From the NCBI GenBank assembly GCA_015501585.1, contig JADNRY010000006.1, forward strand, positions 248,001 through 312,000: a stretch of DNA of 64,000 nt. Reading direction: 5' to 3'. Made by a program: the position numbers and the translations under genes. Each line of letters begins with the position of its first letter. Positions within the stretch are counted from its first letter, which is position 1. Below the pieces are notes generated by a model that saw only the letters and a program-made list of their open reading frames with translations, was not told the origin of the DNA and searched no databases. This document shows, in pieces, positions 34,387 through 45,523 of the stretch. This DNA comes from Rhodocollybia butyracea. Taxonomy: Eukaryota; Basidiomycota; Agaricomycetes; Agaricales; Omphalotaceae.

Positions 34387-37300
34387 TTATAAAACGTTGG
34401 ACATAAAATCTACCATTGCACCTACTCCTTCAGTGAATTCGTCGTCGTCGTCGTTGTCATCATCTCCGATGTCGGATTCAGGATCTGGGTTAGTACGTAG
34501 ATCAGTGATGGGAGTTGCAGAAGTTTCAGAGGAGCCTTTTCGTTGCCCTGCAGTGCGATCACCAGTAAACCCTGGCAAATCATAAGTCTGATGAATACGC
34601 GCAAGCAGCAGCTGGTTTACTGCTTGGCGTCGTTGAATATAGTCAGAGACTGGGCCCAGCATTGGCGAATCTTGAAGCTTCTGTTGAACAGCATTGAATT
34701 TCTTTTTCTCATCAACGATGGAGGTGTGGAGACGTTTAATCTCAACGTTACAGCGTAGAACTTCTTCCTTCGCACGTTGAATTCGACAGTGCTGCTTCAT
34801 GAGGCTCCGAGTCACAGGTTTTGCCCACGGCTGGTCAAAGACGCTGTGCCGTGTGTCCTGAAGGATGTTGAACTGGTCAAGGAAGGTGAAGTGAGAGACT
34901 TTAGACCAGTCCAAGGTGTCACGAGGTGGGTCAAGAGCTAGAGCGGCAGTGTTGTAGGAATTTACTGCATTTCGAATAGCCTTAGAGCGGCGCTGGAGGG
35001 CGTTAGATATATGTGTACGCATTTTATAGCCTACAGGGCAAATAAGTAATGATAATTTGGAAGCTTCAAAGTATGGCGCACCTGTGTTTGAGAGATTCAT
35101 CTTATGAAGTTCAAACAAACGTTGTACAACCAGCTTATGCAGTTTCTCCAACGCCTGGCGGTACTTTCGGGTGTTAATATACTTCAACGCTTCCCTGTAC
35201 TCCCGATCGTTTGGTTCCCATCGACGAGCAACATTCATCGCAGTCTCAACCTGCACCACCTCGAACAAGATTTTATCACGCTGCTCAAGAAGATAACGGC
35301 GTCGGGTTTCTGCTTTGCGGCCTTCAGAGAGGTTGACGTTGTATGATGCTGCATCTGAGAGAAACTGGTAGTCGGCAGGAGTGTGAAGGCGGAAATTCGT
35401 GCTTGCATTTTCATACGCTGTACTGAACGCGTATAATTAAAGTAGATGAAGCAACGAAAGTTTTCATGGACTTACTTGACTTCCTGATACTTCCGAAGCA
35501 ATTCAACATATGCTACTGCATGTAAATCCTCTGCTGCTTCAGTGCCCAATGAAGCGAAGTGCTGCGATTCCTCTTCAATATACAGGTTAAGGTTGTCTTT
35601 TGTAAGGCCAAGAGCCTGGAGATCAGCATCAAACGACGGTTGTTCATACTCTAGTATGTCAAGCGCTTGAATGTAGTTGTTGTGCAGCATGGTAGCAAGA
35701 TTTTGATACTTGTCACGGTCCCATTGCTGCAAGAGTAAGTCAATAAAAACGCGACGTCGATAAGGGCTCATATATCGCGTAATAGAGGCAAGTTGGTTGG
35801 ACCAGGAGAAGACACGCTCCAGAGTTTCGAGATCCTCAAGACCCATGCCCGAGATGTTGAGAGGGTGGTATATCTGCTGGCAGAGCGCACAATGTGCGTA
35901 TCCATGAAATGCATTTACGCAGGTGCGACACCGCTTTTCTGTAAACTCGGGTCCCAGGGAGCTGCGACGTATCGTACCACTGAAACTACACCCAATGTCA
36001 TATCCGAGTATCCAACCAGGACTGAAAGTCTTGAGTGCCTTGGCCACCATTGCAAGGGGGTATTTTGCTCTGTAAAACGTCTCATTAGTAAAAGTACAAA
36101 AAAAAATTCATGGGCAGCATACAACTCTCCGCTTCGTATCATGTCTGCAACCCACATCACGAAACCATGCCTGCAGGCCATTGCAAAGTACCCTGTCTCT
36201 CGAAACGCATCCCACATCCTCTTGGCACCATCCGCATCAGCGGCTTTCCAGTTGTCAGTGCATTCCCGAAGTATAGGATCAGAATCTCCATCAGTGGGAT
36301 CTCCGTATTCGACATTCACCCAATCCCCTGGAAGATCCTCTTCAACTTCAGCCGTTGCATTTGGCTGAGGGCGAGCTGGAATTTCATCGGCGTAGCGGTT
36401 AACAAACTCTTCGCTGAGATAGTAGTCACTTTCACCGAAGACACGAGTGTCTGAAACTTCGCGTTTGCCAATACCATCCAGGCGTTTCAGTGAGTTGTTG
36501 CCATCAATGACAACCATGCGAGAAAACGTCTGCGGGGGTTCGCCTTCAAGCTAAGAGAAAATTTCTCTCAAGTCGTAGCAGCAATAGCATGAATTATGCC
36601 TACCTCATATGTGCACGGCGGGCAACTATTGCGCGCGCGGTAGTCTAATGAGTCTTGACCCAGCTCTTTGGCGACTTTGGATTGGACCTTCCGTATTATG
36701 GCTAGGTATATGTCGAAGGTATCAGAGAGAGCTGTGCGATAGCTGCGACGGTACGGTTCCTGTTTATAATAAGTCTAGAATTTTTGGAGAACATTGACCT
36801 GACGCACAGAGTGTAGATGGCACACTGTTTTGGCAAAGGCTTCAACGCTGAAGTTGGGCTTAAATAGTCGGGTTGCGTAGAATAATTCCAGCGTGCGCAA
36901 AGACACTGCAATGGATGGCGACTCAGGTGAAGCGGGTAGGTAGCCCGCTTGAACTAAGGCAGAGGTGGCCTTGGTTTCGCTGTTTCGGGGAACGGTTGCT
37001 TCACGAGTAAGAGTATACACGTCAATTATTTGGATAGAGAATTCCCAACCAGTGGTAGCAGGCTCTGCTGTTTGGGAAGGGATGCTATATTTCCAGCAGA
37101 TGTATTGCTCAACAAGTTCATCTATAATCGAAGCCCACGCGTCGTTGAATCGCTGAACACGCTGCTTCCAAGTTCGAGCGTCCTTATATTTACGGCGGCC
37201 ATGCCATTTATTGACTCCCATAAAGTCCCGTAAATCAACTACAATGTTCTGAGGCAAGTTGGCCTCTGCGCCACTGTCAGGGGCTTCTCCAGTATTGAAG

Positions 37301-37613
37301 TTGGGGACATCGTCGACCTCCATGTCGAATTCTTGAAAGTCCGGAGGAGTATCTCCAGAAATATCGTTTAGTGCACTCTGTAATTCTGTACTGAGGCCTT
37401 TGCAAGCAGTGAGATGCTGGCTGAAATTTATGAGAAGGGAGTAACACACACACCTTGAGAGGCTCTGAATCTTCTCGCTCCAGCTTCCTCGCGCACCTTA
37501 GCCAAAGCCCGAGGGCCCAGTGTTGTACTGATTGCGCCTCTCCCAAACCTCCCACCACCGACGTGCGAATGTACCGAACGCTGAATACCCCCTGACTTAT
37601 TTTTTTTGCCCAT
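34387..37613 (-). CDS. KDZ (Kyakuja-Dileera-Zisupton) transposase
   Basis: A transposase of about 950 residues with an RNase H-type core. Start MGKKNKSGGIQRSVHSH at 37613. The N-terminal region (RKYKDARTWKQRVQRFNDAW, GYLPASPESPSIAVSLRTLEL) resembles the cysteine-cluster-associated part of KDZ proteins and leads to NSCPPCTYELEG. The core follows: MVVIDGNNSLKRLD, SDYYLSEEFV, GYDIGCSFSGT, CVNAFHGYAHCALCQ and GLEDLETLERVFSWSNQLAS, in which acidic catalytic residues are expected. A coiled-coil C-terminus (DTLDWSKVSHFTFLDQFNIL, RAKEEVLRCNVEIKRLHT) and an acidic tail end the protein. About six short introns are needed. No stop or frame break was found, so it may be active. Confidence 0.92.
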
Positions 37614-37935
37614 GCTGTCAACTTAAAACCGTGGTTTAATTGTGAAAAAGCTGGGAGCCTGAGTGCACACGCGAAACCTAGCGAGAAGTTGATAAGGCAA
37701 GGATTGAAGAAGCCGCAAAGCGAGGATAAGTTGCGGGATGATGTGCAGGCACTGATTAAAGCTACAGAAATGAGACGCGACTGAAGCGCAGGCAGGCGAG
37801 GGAACGGCGGGATCCGTACGGGCTGCGATGAAAGATCAGTCGGGAGGAACGGCGGGACGGCAGGCGGTGTTTGATAGCCAGCCCAGCTTCTAAGCCTTGG
37901 CAACTGATGGGATTATTCGCTGAAACGTCGTCATA

Positions 37936-38122
37936 CCGGTTTTATGTAGTTTACATCAAGGGTCTATGGACCTTCTAGACTCTTGCCTTTTAGAAAATAA
38001 CTGGAATTATTGGTGGGAATATTCGCGATGTAGGGAAATACACAAATCAAGGGGAGGGGGCCTGGCAGGTGGGGCCCATCTTACCAGGCTCATATCTATT
38101 GATGGGTGTGATGACGAGGTGG
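37936..38122 (-). repeat. Right terminal inverted repeat of the KDZ element (187 bp)
   Basis: Inverse of 27370-27556 from CCGGTTTTATGT to GAGGTGG. No mismatch was seen by eye. It is followed by the CCCAAG duplication at 38123-38128. Confidence 0.9.
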
Positions 38123-38177
38123 CCCAAGCCCTTTCACAGTTATTAACAGCCAGGAATAGCATTATCACCCAGCACTA

Positions 38178-38185
38178 GTTGAGAT
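38178..38185. repeat. Right copy of 8-bp target site duplication (outer element)
   Basis: GTTGAGAT directly follows ATCACCCAGCACTA and matches 26926-26933. Confidence 0.88.
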
Positions 38186-38352
38186 GACTTTGCACTGAGC
38201 ATTGACACTCCCAAAACCCGGTTCTTATGAATGCCTATCGATATGTGCCTGCACTGTGCGGTGGGGTATTGAAGACGTTTGCACGGGTCAGACAATTATC
38301 TGAAAACACCAAAAAAATATACATGATATCAAAATAACAAATCAAACACCCT

Positions 38353-39785
38353 CTAGACATCAAACATGAAATCTTCTGTTGGCGTTGCAATGTTGTCCGT
38401 GTTTAACACAATCAGCTCTGGGACCATTGCTTTCGCTTTTGAGACGGCTACGCGAGAACCCGCAGACACAGACCTGCCGGAAGATACCGAAGTCACAGCC
38501 GGTTTTACTGCTACAGGTCTAGGCACAGTCGGCTTCTGAGCGAACATACTAGTATTATGCCTAGCGGATGGAGCAGCGGACCTGGACGAAACTTTAGTTG
38601 GAGCCGCAACAGTCGTGTTATTTCGAGATACAGTAGCTGTACGAGCGGGTTCGTGAGATACGGCTGACATCGGTCGACCAATTGTCGTTTTAGAGGTGGA
38701 GATTGTAGTTGCTCTTGAGACGACCCTCGAAGGCGCTCTGAGCGACGCCGATGTACCCGGTCGGGATGTCTTGGGGATCAATGGTCGTGAGCTAGGGATG
38801 CCAGCAAGAGCAGTTCGAGTAGGAACAGGTACCGGACGAGCGCCACTCGTGAATGTGGACTTTGGCTTCGACGCTGCTACTGCACGAATAGTCTGTACAC
38901 CTCGCAGATCGAGGAATGGATCGTCGTTGGCTACGGCTGATAGATGAGTGTGGTTCCAGGATCGCACTGAAGGATGGAAACTCACGGATTGTTGAAAAAT
39001 CTAAATCGATATTACATAGTTCGATATCTTCAGGCTTTATGTCGATTTCCACATCAGGGATTGGTTCGTAAAACGCGCCTTTGCGCGATGCGTCCATGAA
39101 TGACTTTCCGAGGACCTTGTAATCGGGCATTTCAAAGTCGAAAGGAGGCTGATATGGCAGATCTGTGTGGCGCCAGTTAGCGTTCTACCTAAGAACATCA
39201 TGAATAGATTGCTGGAAACACACCAAGAGTGTTCGGAGGCATGTATTCGATCTCGTCAAAGTCATCTTCAGGAACGTATACCTTTGGAGGCTCTTGCGCA
39301 ACCACCGGAATATTATCATCGCTAATATCCCAGTGGTTTTGCGTATTGACGGGCGTTTCGAACTTTTGCGATTTCCTCGGGACACGAACATGTCTTCTAG
39401 TAGAACTAGGTCGTTGTGCAGAGTCAGGAGTAGAGGTATGAAGAAAAGGTGTTTGTATAGGATTTTGAAAATTGACTGCAGTGGCGATACGGTTTGGAAA
39501 GGGAGTTTTGTCTAGAAAAGGGCGAGCTGGAGCGCGAACGCCTCCCTTCAATTGAGTGTCAGCCTCGGTAAAAAGCGGCTCTGCGGAAGAATGTTTGAGG
39601 AATGTTGTCAGAATAGAAATGGTATACACACTTTGAAATGGAGTCTTGGATTGAAACGGAGTTTGTAGAGCCTTTTTTCCATTGACTGTCCCAGTCGCAA
39701 GGCGATTTTCAGCTAGTGCGCGTGAAGGAGTCTTGAGAGTATGTTTATGCACATTGGTTTGAGGTGCAGGCCGATTAGAGAGCAT
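38353..39785 (-). CDS. Securin, Cut2-like separase inhibitor
   Basis: A disordered protein of about 410 residues. Securin holds separase inactive until the anaphase-promoting complex marks it for destruction (known). The key match is DDFDEIEYMPP, nearly the same as the EEDIEYMPP segment of fission yeast Cut2, the separase-binding region. A destruction box-like RALAENRL lies near the start (SRALAENRLATG), with TPFQSKTPFQ and KTPFPN repeats between. The C-terminal half is basic and Ser/Pro/Arg-rich (PSRVVSRATTISTSKTTIGRP). Three introns; the last (49 nt) gives STIPVANDDPFLDLRG. Securins diverge so fast that they are often missed; the short motif is the only family evidence. Confidence 0.65.
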
Positions 39786-40392
39786 CGAGTGATGGTAACT
39801 TTCGAGGAAGTGCTCAGTGGGCGTTAATGTTGAACGAGTGTCACATGGTGATGAGCAATGAGCAATATAGCGTGAATCAACTACATTTGCTAACTTGAAC
39901 AATTATATAACGACGCGTTGCGAGAACAGAGGGATTTATCAGTGATTTATCCCCATATTTCTGAACGGAAAGTGCTTATGGTAGCGCCGACAAGCGGCAA
40001 TGCCCACTCCAAATATGGGTCGAGGCTGTGTCAAATTTCAATATCAATGCAGCAAAGCCTTCACGCCTCCTTGACGAACACGACGACAGCTGCTTGGAAG
40101 TAATTTATCGAAACGGAATCACGTAGCGATAGAGTGGCTTGGGGAAGATACTTGTAATTCGGACCGACTCGCTCAGTGCGAGTTATTCAAAATCGTCAGA
40201 AACGTGCTGCCTACGCGAGGCTCGAACAGCTCCCAACCGCGTCCTTGATTGAAAGTTGATTCGAAGATCCCACACAAGACCAGACCAGACCCTCTTAGGT
40301 AGCGGTAGCGAGAATTTCCTGGAGAGCATTTACGTAGCATTAGGCGTAACATTACAAATGTCTGGCCGCGAAAGTCATTCGTCAACCTAAGT
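39786..40392. other. Intergenic, no supported gene
   Basis: Spacer between the securin start and the permease 3' end. It should hold the securin promoter. Only shadow open frames are present. Confidence 0.45.
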
Positions 40393-43195
40393 TTAAACCT
40401 CCTTTTGAGGATCATCAGATGTTCTCTCGTCATCCTCCTTCTCCAGCTCATTCATCTCCTCGAGTTTTCTAATATTCGACTGAGGGCCGTGATAATGACG
40501 GTGCCCGTCGATAATATACCAGGCGCTGTGAGGACGTGTTAGTAATTTGGCGGTTCCTGATAAGCAGGCTCACAAGGCAACCACCATCACTCCAACAGTG
40601 ATTACCTGTAAACATAAATCAAGATTAATCATAAACAGTAAAATGCAGACCATTTACCGATGCGTAGTTCATTGTTTGTGGCGTGACTGGGAGGATTGTA
40701 GGGAATGATAAAAGCACACAGACGAACAACGTCCAGCAAATACAAATCCAGTTGGCCCCCAGCCCGATAATCCCGTCACCCATGTAGAATGGACCTGGTT
40801 TGAACATAACCTCGGGATGGTTCTGAAACACTCGGCGCAGAAAAATTGGAATAATGTAGCTCAGGTCAAGAGATATAGCACAGAGTGCAAAAATGGCGTT
40901 GGCCGCAATGGGACTGGCCAAATCAAGAAGACCAGGGATGATGCTGAGGACCGTACACAAAATAATAGCACGAAGGGGTGTTTGGGTGAGCTTGGAGTTG
41001 TATCCAAAGTAACCCCGATCGGGAAACCCTTTTGGGAAACCATTAGCAGTGGAGCGAGGTGAGATGAGCCAGAAAGAGTATACCATGGTCACGGCTGAAT
41101 GCGTAGAATGTGCGCGAGACAGCCTGGAGAGCGGTTTGGACAACGAAGAATGCTGTAAAACAAACAGGGACCTGTTTTGGCCTGATCAACGAAGACACCG
41201 TTGACCTAATGTAGAAGTGGAACTAACCCATAGTATGAGTGCACCTGCTTTTCCCATCCTGAGATACATAATCTGCATATCAAAGGTCAAACGACTACAG
41301 CCTAATCAAACAACGAGGAAAGACCTGTAAGAAAGCCAAGTCAGCAGCCCCAGGAAGGTCTGTTCTAGATATTTTACGGTGTCAGGTGGGGCCGGACCAG
41401 CAAGAAGCTGAGATGGCTCACAGAGGGCCAGAGCATAATATGAGCACAATGTTCAGGAGCCACCCAAGCAACCCTGTACCAACGACTAACGTATCAAAGA
41501 TTAGAATGCAAACTACGAATTGGTGTACGATATTCCATACCGGCCACTAGGGCACATTAGAAATCAGAATGCAGGTCATGGATTGTAATGAGATTTTGCA
41601 TACCGAAGATAGCAGCCGGGGCTTATCGTTGCTTCATCAGTCTCAACTGTCCCCGGGGAAGAGGCAAAAGTTCACCTACCTGCGTATGCGGCGCGCTTCA
41701 CCTCTTCGCTATAAATATCAAGAAGAAAATAAGCATGAATATGACAACTTTTAAAGGAGAGAAACTTGCCAGATATGGGCTGTAGCATCGTAGTCCTATA
41801 GCAAGCGATTAGAGTCCAGTGGGCAGTTCTTTGGAAAGTGCGCCTACCGTCAGCTGTTAAACGATGTCAGTATTAACACGATACAAAAACTGGCAATCAG
41901 CTGACCGTCCATTGAACACTGAACAAGCCAAACACAAAAGCGAGCCCATTATTCCATCCACCGGTTTGATTGTTAAAACCCTCAGCCCCGAAGACATAGT
42001 TGGCGGCATGCATTTCAGAGCGAGGTGTCGTTGCGAGAAGAACAACGACGATCACTATAACGAAACTCTGGTTCAAAAATATCAAGGATAAAACGAGATA
42101 AAGTCAGCTCACAGATAGTTGCTCCCAAATTCACGAAAACATATCCTGAGGACATGCGCGCGAGCCAGCGAGTTCCCAGGCAATTCTAGGCTTGGGGTAT
42201 CAGAGACAGTTTTGGAAAGACAGAAAAACACCAACTAAGGACCCATGCACTATGAGAAGAATAACAAACAGCCACACAGTTTTTGCCTACATGAGGATAA
42301 GCTTGGACACTTCAGTCCACACGATTTTACGAACTTGTGTTACTTCAAAGTTCCCGTCCTAAGAATAATTAGCCTGTCACGAAAATTGCGTCAACAAATG
42401 CTCACTTTGCCTATTACCACTGCAGCCCATATCATCTCCGAGAGCCCGAATTCTGTTGACGCAACTCCGGCAATTTGACCTAGTTAACAAGTAAGCACCA
42501 CGACAACACATAGCGAAGTTATGTACCGAGCATGTTTAGCCACCCTACAACCCATCCAACCTGGGTTCTTCGGTTAAAATCTCGAGGTCAGGGAACACAT
42601 GTGAGTGCTTACTCGTGCACGATATTTTTTAGGGGTGAGTTGAGCAGAAGCAGTGTATCTTCGTCAATCGAGTAAACAAAAAATCATCAAGACATCACAT
42701 CAGCTCGAGCAGCGATAAACCCACAATCCACCCGAGGTAGGGTAAGCGCTTACGATCTCGGCGACGCTTGCGCCAAGTGTAAAGCACATACATGCTCCAA
42801 GGATCCAGCACCAGACCACCTACGGGGAAAGTACGAGGGGGCATCAGAAAGTTTGCAATTCTTAGTTGCTGAAAGTCGAAACTCACAGAAGATGGTCCTC
42901 CCGTTAAAAGTGGTGTGTTGAAGGTCATCGCGATACTCGAGCACAAACCCTTTCAGAGTGTCATGACCTTGAAAGTTGAAGTACAACGATAGACGGGGAT
43001 AGACACACTATGATACTAAAAGCAAAACTGATCTATGCCTATGAGTATGGGATTTCCCGACAACCCCACCTTGGACATACCGTGGCCAAGTTGGAGAATT
43101 CACGCTTGAACGAGGGCACATAGCCCAGGGTGACGAGCTCTCTGTCATCCTCAGATGTTTTGGTTTCTGTCATGCTGGTGGCCATGTTGGTAGCA
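40393..43195 (-). CDS. Amino-acid/GABA permease (APC superfamily)
   Basis: A membrane transporter with about twelve helices, broken by roughly a dozen short introns, some leaving exons of under 40 bp. Start MATSMTETKTSEDDRELVTLGYVPSFKREFS (read in parts) at 43195. Conserved segments are FSIIGLCSSIAMTFNTPLLTGGPSS, then VVWCWILGACMCFTLGASVAEI and VSAYPTSGG, which is the APC signature region. Later come RAIILCTVLSIIPGLLDL, FALCAISLDLSYIIPIFLRR and a C-terminus ending DERTSDDPQKEV. The layout matches the fungal UGA4/choline-permease branch of APC carriers. Substrate cannot be assigned from sequence. Confidence 0.8.
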
Positions 43196-45523
43196 GATAA
43201 GTACAAGTACAGATTGACCAAGTCTGTGATGCACTATTTAACTAAATCTTGTGAGAACGTGGGTGTGTACCAATGCTATAAAGTGTATACTTTTCACCAA
43301 AAACTTGGGTCGACAGGTTTGAACCTTATCCACTGGTTGGAGCAGGTGAAATAAATTCATTTCCTGGGAAAGCATAAAGATCATGCTTTCAAGTTTGCGA
43401 CATTCAGCGGGCTCTTCTTTGAGTTAATGTGCACTCAATTTCAAGCCCAACTACGGTTTCAAATTCACGGCGAATGCTGGAATTCGAACAGATAGGGGGC
43501 CGATCAGGAAAACTACCCTCCACGAAGTATGTCATAATTTTGAAAAATATTGTGAAAATATTGCGAAACCTACTGGCAAGTTTACATGATTCCACAAATT
43601 TGAATGGTAGTAGTGGTAGTATAACCGACGTGGTCCCATTTAGGAACTGCCCGGGATAATTCATGTAATTGTTAACGCAGTCGCTTTTCTGGAGTCTGAC
43701 CCTGACTTGTGCATTGGTGAGAGTCGCGACCTGCAGTTTCCAATGCAAGGCACTGTACCTGATGTATTTTACCTGCGTTCAGTATGTGGTTCAGGACTGA
43801 TTCAAAGCATCTGAATCGGCTCTGAAACGCGATTCACATCTGACCGACCACAAGTAATTTCAAAGTTTGCTTCATAAGGATGATTCATTTATAGTCCGCG
43901 GCGGTTGATGGGTTTGATGGGACGGCTCAACAGCGTCGGGTTATATATAAGGTTATATAATGAAGGCAACATGATTGCTCAATCTCAGTGAAAACCCGCA
44001 CTGGGATGGGCTGGGAAGATATGTTTGGGACTGTGATCTGGCCGTGATCAAACGAGATTAGCTGTTTTCCAGAAATCCGCCACACAGTATGTTGTTGTCT
44101 GGGCTTATCCGACTAAAAACGTGGAATCCATAATCATTATTGAGAACTATATCTGTTCTTGTCTGGGCTTATCTGACTAGAAACAGAGCAAGGATGAAAT
44201 CCATATAATCATTATTGAAGAGTACATATGTATATACATTGAACTGAGTACTAAGAAATATGTCATGTATGGCCTCCGACAGTACTTCCCGGAGCCGGGC
44301 TGAGTATCGCCGGCAATCGCGCGCGCACAAAACTTCGTAATGCGCAATGCGTAATGCGAGCGCGTAATATCATTTAGTCATCTGCTATTCTCTGTTCTCT
44401 GCGTTATTTGCAGGCCTCTAGCCTGGTTAGATATTCTTAACCCTCATTCTAACCTTGCAGAAACATGCCTTAGACCCTCGCCTAACATTTTATATGCACA
44501 CTAACCATAATATCACTTCTAATACAACAAGTTGATTGAACTACTAGATAAGAACTGAAGAGAAAGTCACGCTCCTCACATAATAGTGTACTATTGACAA
44601 TAGTATTGACAAAGTGGCCTTGTGAAAATGTCTGTACTTATACTCGATACAGTAAGTTTAACATAAGTAATAAAAAATGAAAAATAGGGTAAAAATATCT
44701 ACAGCTACCACCCCGGTTCAAACCGACAGGGCCAGGCTGAAGTACACGTGCCCAGCCACGCACAAACCACTACACGATAACAACATTATTAACGCAAGAG
44801 GTCACTCGATAAAGTGACCAACAAAAATTAACATGAGTTAAATCGCCTTACAAAGTTTTGTGCAGCCACGCTTTCCAGTATCGCCTAGGCTGCGCTGCCC
44901 GGCTGCTAATGGCCTTCCCGCCCTTCGGTCCGTAGGGGAAGCGCCGCGCAGAGTAGAAAACACTAGCATCCCCTCCTGCAAATCCAAAGCGGAGCGGATA
45001 CCTTTGGTTCAGCCAAAGTTCAAACGAAGTCAAACTCGTACTTTAATAGATTTGGGATTACAGCAGCTGTACGACGAATTATATTGAAAAAAATTGCCCC
45101 TCATTTGCCCAGCTGTACTTGAATATGCCGCAAATTCCCAGACCAGCCCAGTGCGGCTTTTCACTGGGGCTCAATGTGCATGCCAACGTGCTCAAGGAAT
45201 TTGCTTATAAAATGTATGTCCGTGGGTTTCTATTTGGCAATTCCTTAATAAAGAACTCTATCTCAGTCTATATGTGTAAAAGGAAGACCCTAAGGGGGGA
45301 AGACAAGAGGTGAGCTGGACATGACAAACGGCGAACATAGTTAGGTGCTACAGCGTCGAGCCCTAACGGTTTATCTGTGGCTGTACGAAACACGAAACGC
45401 GATTCACTCAAAGGTCGAACCAACTCCGGAGTTGGTTCACCCAAGGTTCACCTTTCGTGCGATTCAGGTTTTGGTTCAGCACCTAAAGTTTGAGCCCAAG
45501 TTGTGAATCACAACCTGAATCAC
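43196..45523. other. Gene-poor region with scattered short inverted repeats
   Basis: About 2.3 kb without a supported gene. Open frames at 43404-43748 and 44848-45087 lack homology or start context. GATTCA/TGAATC motifs recur at about 43795-43850 and again at 45398-45525, and both places contain GAAACGCGATTCAC. That may mark the two ends of an old repeat. Low-GC stretches and remnants of unidentified repeats are likely. Confidence 0.4.
45417..45438. repeat. 22-bp perfect palindrome
   Basis: The sequence is GAACCAACTCC followed by its exact reverse complement. It lies in a 130-bp patch with other inverted pairs (GATTCAGGTT/AACCTGAATC), just beyond the truncated end of the Helitron remnant. 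Confidence 0.75.

Larger units (their letters stand above)
27370..38122. mobile_element. 10.75-kb KDZ DNA transposon carrying a TET/JBP gene
   Basis: A cut-and-paste type element bounded by 187-bp inverted repeats and a CCCAAG duplication. It carries five genes in this order: an HMG-box-like protein (minus), an unknown protein (minus), a TET/JBP dioxygenase (plus), a small unknown protein (minus) and the KDZ transposase (minus). KDZ (Kyakuja-Dileera-Zisupton) transposases and their association with expanded TET/JBP genes are known from basidiomycete genomes. The ends read as identical by eye and the transposase reads through, which point to a recent insertion. Confidence 0.88.
26934..38177. 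mobile_element. hAT-like non-autonomous element, split by the KDZ insertion
   Basis: The outer element begins TAGTGCTGGGTGAT (26934-26947) and ends with its exact inverse (38164-38177). It is flanked by an 8-bp duplication. Removing the inner element and one copy of its 6-bp duplication leaves about 485 bp with no coding capacity. The left part is filled with variants of GTTATTAACG/CGTTAATAAC, the type of subterminal repeat that hAT transposases bind. Short perfect inverted termini, 8-bp duplication and subterminal repeats make a hAT MITE the best call; the transposase source is not in this window. Confidence 0.82.

Noticed and set aside
43404..43748. 114-codon open frame and its antisense partner
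   Set aside because: Both strands are open over the same stretch and neither has recognisable features.
44700..44830. tRNA-like boxes (GTGTAGTGGTTTG and GGTTTGAACC on the minus strand)
   Set aside because: The acceptor and T stems do not pair and no anticodon arm of normal geometry can be drawn.
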